Assembly (NCBI RefSeq): GCF_014356525.2
Contig: NC_052506.1
Span: 32,322,299 to 32,386,298, forward strand
Direction of reading: 5' to 3'
Length of the DNA stretch: 64,000 nucleotides
Source: Nilaparvata lugens
Lineage: Eukaryota; Arthropoda; Insecta; Hemiptera; Delphacidae
Shown: positions 1 through 12,700 of the stretch, piece by piece
Position numbering within the stretch: the first letter of the stretch is position 1
Layout: each line of letters opens with the position of its first letter
Program-made: the position numbers and the translations under genes
Notes under the pieces: model-generated
The model's input: the letters and a program-made list of their open reading frames with translations, nothing else
Told to the model about the DNA's origin: nothing
Databases searched by the model: none

Positions 1-205
1 TCCACCTAGCTTACAACAGTATCACTCATCTTCCTGACAGGTAAGAAAACGGAATATAGCCTAGACTAGACTATACTATACATGTAATTTTTTAGTAAAT
101 AAAGTTGTACAAATTTTACTACAGTTTACTGTACCGTGCATTAAGAAGTTCGGTACAAACGTGTTGAAAGGTTGAAGTGTAGTTATGGAATTACTACTTA
201 CAGAA

Positions 206-432
206 TTAGGGCCTAGAAACATGACGCGTTTTCCCAGGCGTTTTCGCACTGGCGGCGTACGAGTCGGGAGGGTAGGAAGCTCTCCGATTGGCTGATTATC
301 AGCTGATAGATCTAGCTTATTATCTGTTTGCATTCTAGAATCAGCTGATAATCAGCCAATCGGAGAGCTTCCTGCCTTCCCGACTCGTCCGCCGACAGTT
401 TCCAAAACGCTTCATGTGGCTTGGCCCTTTAA
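206..432. repeat. Fold-back (palindromic) element
   Basis: The arm at about 206-308 and the arm at about 341-430 are imperfect inverted complements. The inner part (GATTGGCTGATTATCAGCTG against its complement) is nearly perfect, and the outer ends read AGGGCC and GGCCCT. The spacer is about 30 bases. No protein is encoded, so this looks like a small non-autonomous fold-back or MITE-like insertion in the PHLPP intron upstream of 753. I could not fix a target-site duplication. Confidence 0.6.
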
Positions 433-752
433 CTAGCTTCATTAAATTAATTGTGCTGTTTTCATAACCAATATTGCTATAATGATTTTCTCCTTTCTTA
501 TCGACAATTTTCGCTTTTCCTTCCTCTGTTCATATTATCAAAAAAAATCAAATCAAAAAATCTTTATTTCGCCAAAATACAAAATACAAGTAATGAGAAG
601 TTGAGAGTTGGTTAATAATGAGAATATAATTTAATTAATACTCAGTTTTCCCAATGTCAAGATAATTCGATAAACAGTTCAAATAGGCTAGAATAGAATG
701 TGAACAGTTCCTCTGAAAAAATCCTAAATAATCTCCCCTCAATTTGTTACAG
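433..752. other. Intron sequence upstream of the first visible PHLPP exon
   Basis: This AT-rich stretch ends in the splice acceptor TGTTACAG at 745-752. An A-rich segment at about 538-590 looks like the tail of an inverted non-LTR element but is too short to classify. I see nothing else. Confidence 0.4.
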
Positions 753-3700
753 TTGTGTTTCTGCGTGGAGCGAGTTGGAAGAGCTACTGATGTCAGGCAA
801 CCAAATACAGTATTTACCTGGAAATATAGTCAAGTTACAACATTTGAGGGTTCTTAGAATACACTCCAATAATTTACGGTCATGTCCTAGTCTCTCCGGC
901 ATCTCAGGGCTGAGGGTAAGACACATACGTTTTTTTCATAGAATATTGTTGATGTATTATTTCTAGCCAACTCATTGAGTTCGAGTTCGATGCACATTAT
1001 TAGGATTACTTTGAAGAAGTAGTGGTATCATTATTGTGCAGGAATCCTGCAGCAGGATATGTTAGGATATGAAACTTTAGCTCTAGTTCAAAAGAATACT
1101 ATTAGGTATTTCCTATATGCATAGAACGATAAAATAAGTCTAATGTTCGTATGAAAATTGATTTCACTTTGCTAGTGTTTTTTTAAGGAAATAAAATATT
1201 AATGAATTAGAATCAAATTCTCATCTCCAATCCAGAATATCTTGTTCTAAAATACCTAAAGTAATGTTTGAATTATTTCGATGAATGCACTGATGCACAT
1301 TCACCTATGTGATTATTTGGTAGATCTACATTTGAGCCCAGCATAATTCCACATTTTTGTAATCTCAAATTAGTGATATCTAGTTTCCAAATGTACTCCA
1401 CTATCAATCTGAATATTTGATTAATGAACATCACTATTTTGTGATTGCCAGGTGCTGGACGTTGCTCACAACCAACTTGATCGTGTTAATTTGGCCACAT
1501 TAGTTCCAAAGAAACTCCAATTTCTTGATATTTCTGGTAACTCCAGACTGCATGTTGATGCCAGACAATTTCAAATGTATAGGTAAGTTATGAAAACTAA
1601 TTCATAGTTCGTATATTTTTCATTTTAGAAGATAAATTTATAATGCTATATGTGGAACTAGCATTAAGTTAACAAAAATATTATAATTTCAAAGAAAAAT
1701 GTTTAGGTTCTTGGTATTTTTTTTAATATATGATCAAGATTGAAGAAAAAATCTAGAAAAAAATTATAGAGTTGAAGTTTATAGAAGTTAACCATGAAAT
1801 TTGAGATTACTCTCCCTGAAGACTCAAGCAGCTCCTGAATCGGAAACCAAATTTCTGAACAGGACTTTTCTGCTACAAAATGTTTGTTTTACTCAGAACA
1901 GATAAGCTCCACAAGTATAGGAGAGAATAATAAGAGTTATTTTGTTTTGCTTCCTAATGTACAACTTTGTAATGCAGGAGTGACTAGATTGTTGGAGATT
2001 TTTCTACGTTATGTGCTCAAATCTGAGTAAATCATTATCTATTCCATAGAAGTTTACAAAGAGTACCTAGAAAATAATAAATAGAAGAGGGCAGTATTGG
2101 AAAAACAAACTACCTGAAAGAACGACCTATCAAAAATGGAGCAGGAATATTTATAACAGAATGAAACTATATTTATCGTTACAATTTTATATTGAACTCG
2201 CACTATCGTCATGCATCATCGGTAAAAGAGAAACAGTACATCGTACAAGATACCAGCTTGGGTGCAGTACTCAAAATAGATGAATAATTTTCTTAGGACA
2301 AAATACGAGTATCATTAACCCTCTACAGGCATAGACGTTTTCAAGTGAGTATGAGAGCTAAAATTAGGTTGTTAATGTGTTGTTTGTCTTGTTTGCAGAC
2401 AAGACAAAGCAAACAGTAGTGTATTCAATGATCAGTAATATCAACTGTGTAACAGAATTTGTTATGTATATGATGGCATTAAATGAAAATGATTGATTAG
2501 GACACAGCGTGCCATGAGCCTGGTGGATGTCTCCGGACAGAACCGCACCTCACTGCCATCGAGCCCGCCTCACCAGGATCTGGAGAGTTGTGATTTGGAT
2601 GCTCCTTGGAGTTTAGGCTTCACTGAAACTCCTGGCCACAGGGACAGGTAACAACAGAATAAATCTTTCCCTAATCATTTTATTTATTAAGTTTTATAAA
2701 ATGAAAATTACTTCCACTTGCAATTCGTTTTAATTGACAGTTTTAAAACTAAAATTTGAATAATATATTAGAAACTGTAGAATTCTGAAGAATTCAAGAA
2801 AGAAAAGATTTATTTTTAATTCACAGACGAAAATGTTTTGGAGTGTAGAAGCTTGATTAACATGGATTTCTTAATTCCCTGTTGGAGATTTCATATTGGA
2901 AATTGAACTTCTTATTTAAAATTATAAGTACTACATCAATCCATTATTGGATTACTCAAATCCGTAAAAAACAAGACCTTCCGTAAATATACATGGGAGA
3001 CCAGTTAATTAGAGCTTAGGCTACCGTACCCAGAATTATTGAGACTACTTGTTGTAATTATTTTTTATTATTCAATAAGTTTTATTAATTTATTTATTTT
3101 TCAATCAAGAGTTGCATTTGTTGCAGGTTGTGTATATCACAGTTACGACTCCCGGAATTTTGCAATAACGAAGCATTAATTGGTCTATTTGATGCTGAAA
3201 ACAATTCAGAGTTACCTCAAATGCTTGTCAAAGTAACACCTAGAATATTACTGGAGGAAAGAACTGTGGAAGAGACTGCTAATGATTACATGAAATACAC
3301 TATGCTCTCAGCCCACAGGTAATCAACAAAATCAACTACTGCACTCAGGCGAAATACATTTTGTCATTTATCTATTTCCTAAACATTATACAACTCAATT
3401 ACATTGTACACAGAATTATTGCATCTGTTAAGCTGTTTCAAAACTGTTTTGAAAGGATAGATCGAATTTCCATTAAATGCTTCACTCAGATCTGTGTATG
3501 CTTACTAACCAAGTAGGCATTCTTTCATAAAACTCTAACATCTAGAACATTCATATATTTAGAACCGATCTGTTCATAAACATAATATGGAGTTTTTGAT
3601 CTCGATACATATCTCTTATATATTCATAATTTCTATTATATTTTAATATCTAGAATTTTTCTGCTCATACATATCAACTATATTTATTTATGCAGTTTTC

Positions 3701-6700
3701 GATATAGAAGTCTGATTAGAAATAACCTACAAAGTGTTCATTAATTGAGATTTAAACTTAACAGATGTCAAATCATTATTCTTTTATTATTGAACATTAC
3801 TGGTCGAACATAGCGACCTCATAAAAAAATAAAGCCATTGAAAATTAACAATAGTGAAGTAATAACCAAACTACTAGACAGTGTTGAGCAAATTTTAACA
3901 GAGAAAAATGTTAATAAGCTTGCAATGTTGTACTTTCAGAATCACAACCTGTTTGTTTGGGAATTAGCCTAGGACTGTAGGCAATGCATTTTTTAATATA
4001 TCATATTATATTCTCCTCCACAGAAACTGAAACTGCGAGCATCAAAATCAGACAAAAATTGAAAGCACGTAATTCCGTCAGTAAGGGTAGTTTGATAAGG
4101 GTAGGTGAAATAGTATGGAATATTGAGAAATTTGAGTTTCACATCTATCTTATAAGATGTAAATAAAGTGCTATAGTGAGGTCCACATTATAATGGCAGT
4201 GTACTATTGACAATACTGTTGCTGTCCTTTTCTATCATACAACAAAACAGATAGCACTATCTCTCTCTCGCTTTGCAATGTTGTCCATTTGCCAGAATAT
4301 TTCATTTTTACTTTTGTCAGTGACTGTACAAAAGTGAACAAACAATATTCTTAGCCGCCATTTTTTTTCTTCATTCTATCAAAATACTTGAGTACACAAC
4401 TCGCATAATTGATTTAAAATGTATTTTTCAAACGATGAAATAATTTCTAAACATTACCGTATGAGGAACACGAATTAAAATACCTGAAATGACATTTTAA
4501 AAGTTGATAACTAACCATCCTAGACTTCATCCATGCTTCAGTTAGCCTACACGTATAGGTTAGACCTACTCATACTGGTTTAAATAATATTGAAAAGTTA
4601 GAGTTAGAATTAATCCATTGAAATTACCTATTTTTGAATAGAATTTCTATATTTCTATCATCTTTAAAAGAAATTGGAATAGAATACCTACCAAATATCT
4701 TAATTTCTGTTTCTTTTGAAATTCAGATTGGTGTATCACAGCTTTTTAAATTAGCCGCCATTTCAGGTTTGTATAAAAATAAAAATTTGATCTCAGTTAT
4801 AAAAGCAAATTTTTGAATCAAATTATAAAAAAATATATTTTTTTGATCAATTTGACATTAAATTGATTATTTTATTAAGCAAATGATAATTATTAATAGA
4901 TTTAATTTAATGGGATGAATTGAGTAACAGCTGTGTACACTCAGTGTCAAAATGGAGAGACTTGGCAACGTTTTTCTCCTATCTTTCTTCACTACCATTA
5001 TAACGTGGACCTCACTATATACAATATAATATTATTGAACAATAATAATATTACTATTAAACACCTTATATGTAATTGATTTAAAATATTCATTACAATA
5101 TTGATGATTCTGGTATTTTCAGATATTATTTTGAAAAATTGTATATTGTGTGCTATTTGTCAAAAATTGCAATTTATTTTAAAATGTATGCCATTCAGGG
5201 AGCTAAAAGACAAAGGTCAGAGGTGTGGAGTGTGTGCCATGTTGTGCCATATAACAAAGCTGAAGTCTCAACACAGTAAACACCGCTATGTTCTACGCAT
5301 AGCCAGTGTTGGTGAAGCCAAATCGGTGCTCTGCCGCTCTTCAGGGGTGGTGACTCTAGCTCATACTCCAACTCAGGTAACAATCAATCAATGAGCAGTA
5401 AATTTGCTCATAATAGGATGGAGATAATATTTTTAGTTGAATATCTCTAGCCTCGCCCATAGTGCAATATTTGATGAAGTGAAGAGACCAAACAACTGTT
5501 AGCATGAAAATATATCCAGATAGAGTACCGGTACCATCCAATGATGAGAAATCAAAAGTATATCCGATTCTATTTTTTTCTTTTTCCTGAGGGTGATACC
5601 AACATGCGCTCAAGGCTTGTGCGTGAGTAATGAGGCGGATGAAGATGAGAGGTGAATGGACCTACAGTTTTAGGTGGGTTCCGAACCACCAGGAAGCGAT
5701 TTTACAACTCATGAGCCATCATATTCAGAGGAGTTAGCTCAAGCAATCACCCTTCCAAAGGAAGTACCAGGCGCATGATTCTTAACTGATCGATAGCTTA
5801 TCAGCGCTATAAATTATACAATTTTTATATAAATTGAAATTAACGTTTTTCAAATTTAAAATTTTTAATTTTATTATTTACTCAGGCCCACACTATTGGA
5901 ACGATAGCCAAATTGTTAATATTTTTAAGAGTGGATAACTATTTTTTTTAAAAACATATAACCTTATCAAAAATAGGGTTGGATAACAGAAATTCATCGA
6001 GTACTGACTCCACACTCGATATTAATCAATTGTACAGGTATTTATTTTAGAATCTGGTGATATTTTCCTTTGAAGAAAAGAAAGGCTATTCAATTTTCAT
6101 TTTCAATAGCAAGAAATAACTAGATCAATGTAAAAGCTCGCATGGATAATATTATAAAACATCTTGTATACATTTTTGAAACAATGGAATTAACTTTATA
6201 CATTTTAGAAATGAGAGACTGGGGATTGAAACACCAAATTATTTGAATAGGTAGTGATTAATTTGTGATTGATAGTGACAAAAAATTTGAATTTCAAGTA
6301 ATTACTCACGAAACTGATAAAGTAATCTGAAACTATTTACATATTCATAGTATATTATGCCTTTTATTCACAGATTCAAACGGTTAAAAGTCAATTAGGA
6401 GGTAGTTCTATGTTTCCTTTCGTTGTACCAGACCCTCATGTGGCAGAAATATTACTCGCCGACAATGATGAGTTCATTATCATGGCCAACAAAAGGTGAG
6501 TAGCAAGCTACAATTAGGATAAGGCAATAGTTTAATATAAATAGTTTATAGATAGTCCTCATTTTTCCTAGAATTGATACGGTACAAAAAAAAACAAACT
6601 ACATGTTAAAAAATTGGTCATTAAGTATCGAAAATATCCACGATATCAAAATTTTGGTAAGATGACAATCGTGGTTTCTAATAGGAATCAATAAATTTAT

Positions 6701-9700
6701 TAAATTATTTGGTGTGATCTGTAGGATATGGGAAGTTATGAGTGTGGATGAAGCGGTTTCGATAGTGCGGCCAATGTCTGATCCTGTGCGAGCAGCGAAA
6801 AAGTTACAAGATGTGGCACAGAGCTATGGCTGCGAGGATAATCTGAGCATAATTATTCTGCGTTTCCATGTGTTTCAAACTGATACTGATCCACTGATAA
6901 GAGAGCTGAGATCCACTATAAAGCGTGCTACTTTACAGGTGAGTAAATTCCAAGTACCAAGCCAAAAGTCATTAGAATTTACATTTTTGTATCAGCAAGT
7001 ATAAACCTAGACCTACAGCTATTAGAATAAACATAATTTATTGTAATTGAATGTAATTAGTTGTATTGAATGAAAGTACTTCGAGTTGACATAATTACAA
7101 AATTTATTAAAATATCGAGATACCGGTTTTGATAATAACTTGATCGACCTTCATTAAACTAAATAATGGTTTAACAGGCAAAACCGGTAGTATCTTGATA
7201 CTTAAATAAATTTGTGATTGTGACAACTGATATATTTCTATTCTCTATCAATAGCTCTTCTCACACTATTACAGTACCTTCACTACTACACAAAAAAATT
7301 ATTTTATTCATTAATTTTGCCTAATTTCATTAGGCGCGTCACACTTGTTCCACAAATGAGATAGATGAGATATCACTCTTATAATTCTCACAAGAAATCA
7401 TATAGTTACCCTAAAGATCAATCTCTCTCGGTGTGTGATACAATATTGAAAGTGTTTCATGATCAAAAATCATGCAATTTAATACAATAATTGAAATTGT
7501 GATTATAATTGAACGTGATATTTTCGTGCTCAAAATTTATGTGTTTTATACAATTATTTTATGAATTTGAAGTTTGTTTTATGTTTTTACGAAAGTTTTA
7601 TTATCAATCTATCTAAATTTAAAATTGTTTGTTTTATTCTGATTTGTATATTCAGATTGATGATTTAATTATTAGTGTATAAATTAAAATGGACATAACC
7701 TAAATAATATTTGGACAATTTAAGACAAAATTAGGAAATTGAAGAAGTTTTGGGCAATAGCCTGTCTTTTCTTTTCCGACTATTGTATTGTTTGCTCTAT
7801 CCAATAAATGAATAGAAATTGAGTTTTTAAGTATGAGAGTATCATTGGAAAGAATAATGTACCAATATTTGTTCATTTGGATTGTGTTCGAATGTTGATG
7901 GTTTGTATGTGAATAGATCTCAACAATTAGCCCAGTCAATAAAGGTTTTGTGTCGGAACTAATTAGTGAAAAGCTGAAACTTTACCCAATGTTATATTGG
8001 TATAAGAGAAGTTTGTACACAAAAGTCCCCAAAGTTCCCCCTCTTGCTTCCCCCCCCACCCCCCTTTGAAGTTGGAAAAAACAGGTAGTTACTACAAACG
8101 CGATATCTCAGGTACCAATTATCGGATAGAGTTGATTGTTTTTTCAAATGGTTGGTAATATAATAGTCTAAAATAATGATTCTATTCACTTTCACGATAA
8201 ACCCAACAGTTATCCTGATAAAAATAAATATATCTAAAAAAATTGCATTTTCACAACTAAATTTTTATTATTTCTCAATTAACTTTCTTGTATGCCATTT
8301 TATCGAGAAAAGCCTCCAACAAAGGTTATAGATCTATTCTGTCTCAATCCAACGATGTATAATTTAGCATACCAACGATAAGAAATATTGCGTTAGGAGG
8401 GGGAATAGCAACGCGCTACGCTTTGACGCGACCCTTCATTATCATCATTATTATTGCATGTTATATGATTAACACATTCACTCGGACGGAAAATCTTTCT
8501 TCAGTTGTTTTATATGTATTTTTGGGCGCTTAGCTCAAATTTGATACTACCAAGCTCATTAAACCATGAAGAAGGGGGGTAGAGGGGGTCCCTCAACCCC
8601 CAAAATTAGATCTCAGTGTTTGGCAGTAGAAGCATTTCAAAAGCATATAAAGAGAGCCAGTTTTGGTTCGGGGGATTATTCCTAACCCTCATTTAGGGTT
8701 GTTCCATCATCCACCACCTATGGACCCGCCGTGTCCCGGACTGGCTCAAACCGGCAGGTGTCAAACACCATCACGGACCGCCCACCCACCACTTAAATTA
8801 ATATTCACACTATATACAATAGTCATTCTCTCAAAATCACTCTCCCTCTTTTTCCTTCTCCTCCCCTCCTCCTCTTCTTCCTCTTCTCTTCTTCCTCCTC
8901 CTCCTCATTTCCTTTTCTTCTTCTTCTCTTCTTCTTCTTCTTCTTCTTTTCTTCTTCTTCTTCTTCTTCTTCTTCTTCTTCTTCTTCTTCTTCTTCTTCT
9001 TCTTCTCTTCTTCTTCTTCTTCTCTTCCTTCTCTTACTGTTCTTGACAATCCAATTCAATTTCGTGATCAATAATTTCATCAATATTAGGACTATTTTCG
9101 CAAGAAAGACCATCACAGTGCTCACACATGGCAGAGCAATCAAGTCCCACTTTCCGACACCCACAATATTTAAGACATGATGTCTTACAGCTACAAGACA
9201 CAAGGTGCAGAAGGTCATCAGGTGCAAAGGGTTTGGTGCTTTGTACCGGTTTTAAACTTTTCTTGTGATCACCACTTTTCTTCACCATTTCCATCTTCCA
9301 GCCCCAATCTGTAGCATCCATTCTATTTCCAAGCCATGTCTGCACTTGCAAATACACTCTAAATATATGTTGATGTGCAGCTTCAGACGTTGGAGGAAGC
9401 TTAGCAAGATCAAAATTAGATCTGAGTTTTGATTTTCTTGCTAGTTTTGTAAACATGAAGTAACGTGCTTCATTGAGGCTTGTGTGCTTTTTCTGGCCAT
9501 ACAAATTCAGAATAAAATCTTCACCATTTCTTTTCAGTTCTTCTTTAGATGAATTTTCACAAATGAACACTGATGCTTGTCTTTGAGCTTCTTCTGATTT
9601 TTGAACAATTTCTAAAGATTTTATTTTTCCAAGGCCGAAAAAAGAAGAAGTTGTATCACAGCCTGTTATTGCATAAGCAAACAGTAAAAGCTTCCTTGTA

Positions 9701-12700
9701 TTTTTCACCTTATCTATTATCTTTGAAATGCTGTAGAACACTTTTCCATGCAATCTTCCTGTTATCTGTTTGCAGAAGTAGATTTCTTGATTCTCAGGGG
9801 CAAGAGCTATCAACAGTATCAACAAATCAGTGTCTGTACCATACAACATAACAGTTTTGTGTCTCTTCAGCTCCTCTATTCCAGTCGTCACAATGGAAAT
9901 ATCAGCATCGTCTTTTGCAACAATTGTATTGATATTTGAACTTATAAGCTCTTCAGAAACTGAAAATATAAGCTTCTTCTTGTTTCTTCTGTTGCCTAAA
10001 AATTCTTCCTTTGATGTTAAGCATTTTGTGTTCCTATCAAAATCTATGTCATTGAGGATTTTTTTGCTGCTCTTCTATTCTGCTCTTCTTGTTTAGTTGT
10101 ACAGTCTTCTGGATAGCCATCAAATACAACCGTTACATTTTCTCCAAAGTTTTCTACAACATATTTTCGATAAATGTGTATGATATTTCCATAAGTGGAG
10201 TCTTGTGGCCAGGGAACATAATGAAGGAGAAATCCTCCATCAATAATCACACATAAATTTGTTTGATCAATTTCTTCTTCCTCTATTACAGCATCTTGAA
10301 ACACTTTCAGGATAGATGATTTAGTTCCTTTTCTTAGTGAAACATTGTCGAAGAGAGATGGTGGATGTGAAGACAGTTCATATTCAAGATACAATTTCAA
10401 TTTTTGAGAGCTATCACACACACAGAGTATTCTATTGAAGAGCTGTTGAGAGTTGACTGGTATTTCTTTGGATCTGACTTTAACTAATTTGTGTGCTAGT
10501 TGGGTCTTAACCATGTCCTTTCTTTTTAATGTCAGTTTCCCAAATGATTTTCCTACCATTGTCTTCATAGCAGCACAACCTATGTCATAGGCTTGGTCAC
10601 AGTTGACTGACTCATCACTGATGAAACCAGATGATAATGAAACTAGCTCTCCAGATTCCTTATTTAATGGATTGTGTTGTCTGAACCATGTGGTGAACTT
10701 ATCAATATCAGCTTGGTCTCTGAGTTTTCTTGACTTTCTCAGCTCAACATGTTGTTCACTGTAGGTAATAGAAATGTCTAAGAACTCCTCTAATGCTTCA
10801 TTAATCTTTATGAAGTATGGTGTCCCAAGAATCCATTTATTCACAGTACTTTCATTCATTCCCCTTCCATGAGTGAGTCCTCCTACAGATTTCATTGGCC
10901 TCATCAGACATTGCTCTATGCACATGTCTGTCCATGTTCCTGACCAGTATCTTGTTGTTCTTTTCACAGTAAAATATCCCTTGTTGATGAAAAGATCTAA
11001 TTCTTTTTCAGAGAGTTTTTCAGTTATTTTGGTCATTTCTTGGGCATAAATATGTGCAGACTTTGCATAAGGCAAGTGGCCTGATGCATGGAAATATGGA
11101 AGCATATCTGTTGTGCATTTTAAATGCATAATCCAATCTCCTGTCCTCTCAGCATACACAAAATTAAGAGCTAAATCTATAGTGTGAAAAAGCTGCAGCC
11201 ACAACTTAGCTGTCCTGCTTGTCTTTTCAATGGTTTTCATACATTCATCCAATTGATTGAGTTTTTCTAATAGCAAGGGGTTCTCTAATGCATGTTTTGT
11301 TGACATTTCTCCTGAAATAATTTTTCTACATACTTCATCAACTTCATCAAAACAGTGTTGGATATCAGGAAACTGCTCTCTAGCAATGTTCATTAGAGCT
11401 GCTACTGTTAGTGTAAATGCTCGAAGACATCTGTCATAAGCATGCCCATTCATCATATGACTTACTGTAGCTTTTCCATACACTGTGCCCCAGAGATCTT
11501 CTAGACCACTTCCTTCCATAATCTTCCCAATAGCTCCCATATAAGACATCAGTAAATGAAATCCTCCCAAACGGACAACAGTTTTCGATATTTTACTGTC
11601 TTTATCAGAGACACCTACTATATCCATAGCTTTTAAGAAAAGAGGCTGATCAAATGTAACAATACAGGTTTGATTTTGTTTCTTACTTTGGTCAGCTGCA
11701 AAAAGCAATGCTGTGTAGATGGTTGACATATTGCTGGGATCCAAATTAATAAATGGTACTGCCATAATGTATGTTGTTTGACATTCTGCTGAGTTTGTCA
11801 TTAGGTTGGTCATAAATCCACTCCACCCAGGCTGTGAGTGTACATGAGAAAGCCATACGAAGTTGAGGGGATGCAAATATTCTGAAGGTAAACATGACAC
11901 ACTTCCAACTTCTTTCAGTTTATCCAAGTCTTCAATGATCATGTTAGACAGACCAGCATTTCTTTTCTTCATTGGATACACATACTCACGAATACTTTCA
12001 ATGTTTTGAAATGATCCACTTGAAATCCTCTTCACAGTAGTTTGAGTTTGGACACAAGAACCTGGTGTGATGCACTGAATGCCTCCCATGGAATGAAAAG
12101 TTCCTAGTCCATCTAAGGTTCGAATATTTACGTCGGCATTGTCAAAAACGTGTTGAAGAAATCCATCAGGTTCAATAATTGGGGAGCCAGCACTGATTAG
12201 TGACGTTATGTAAGTCGAAGCTTCGTTGTATGATGCACACACTCCCATTGAAGACAACATGTTTATTAAATGTTTAGAACCATACAGTCGATGTAAAGTC
12301 AAAGCTAGGCTTGTCTGTATAGGTGAAAGGAATGATCTTGGTCTCACAGCAGATATTATAGCATGACTTATAACAATACATTTCTTATTGACTTTTTGTG
12401 ATTCAATTGAATTCCTCTTCTTTGTAACCTGTGACATGAACATTTCAAGAGTCTCGGGGATGAGATTTTTTCCACCTGATTTAATTGTTTCCAAATCTGG
12501 ATACGAATTGAAGTCATAGGTTTTCCTTTGTATGTCTTCTCTTATTATTGAGGCAGCAGCTGAAACAATCCTCTTCTTCTCTTCTTCTAGATCAAGAACC
12601 CTGTTTCTATACCAATTGTCCACAATTTTATGCACATTGTCAGTAAGGCAGAAAACATTCCTTTTACCAGAAACATTTGTTAATGTTAGTCTCTCTTTGA

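Noticed and set aside
8823..9049. Long Glu/Lys/Ser-rich reading frames on both strands
   Set aside because: They are translations of the CTT/TTC microsatellite next to the transposon gene, not proteins.
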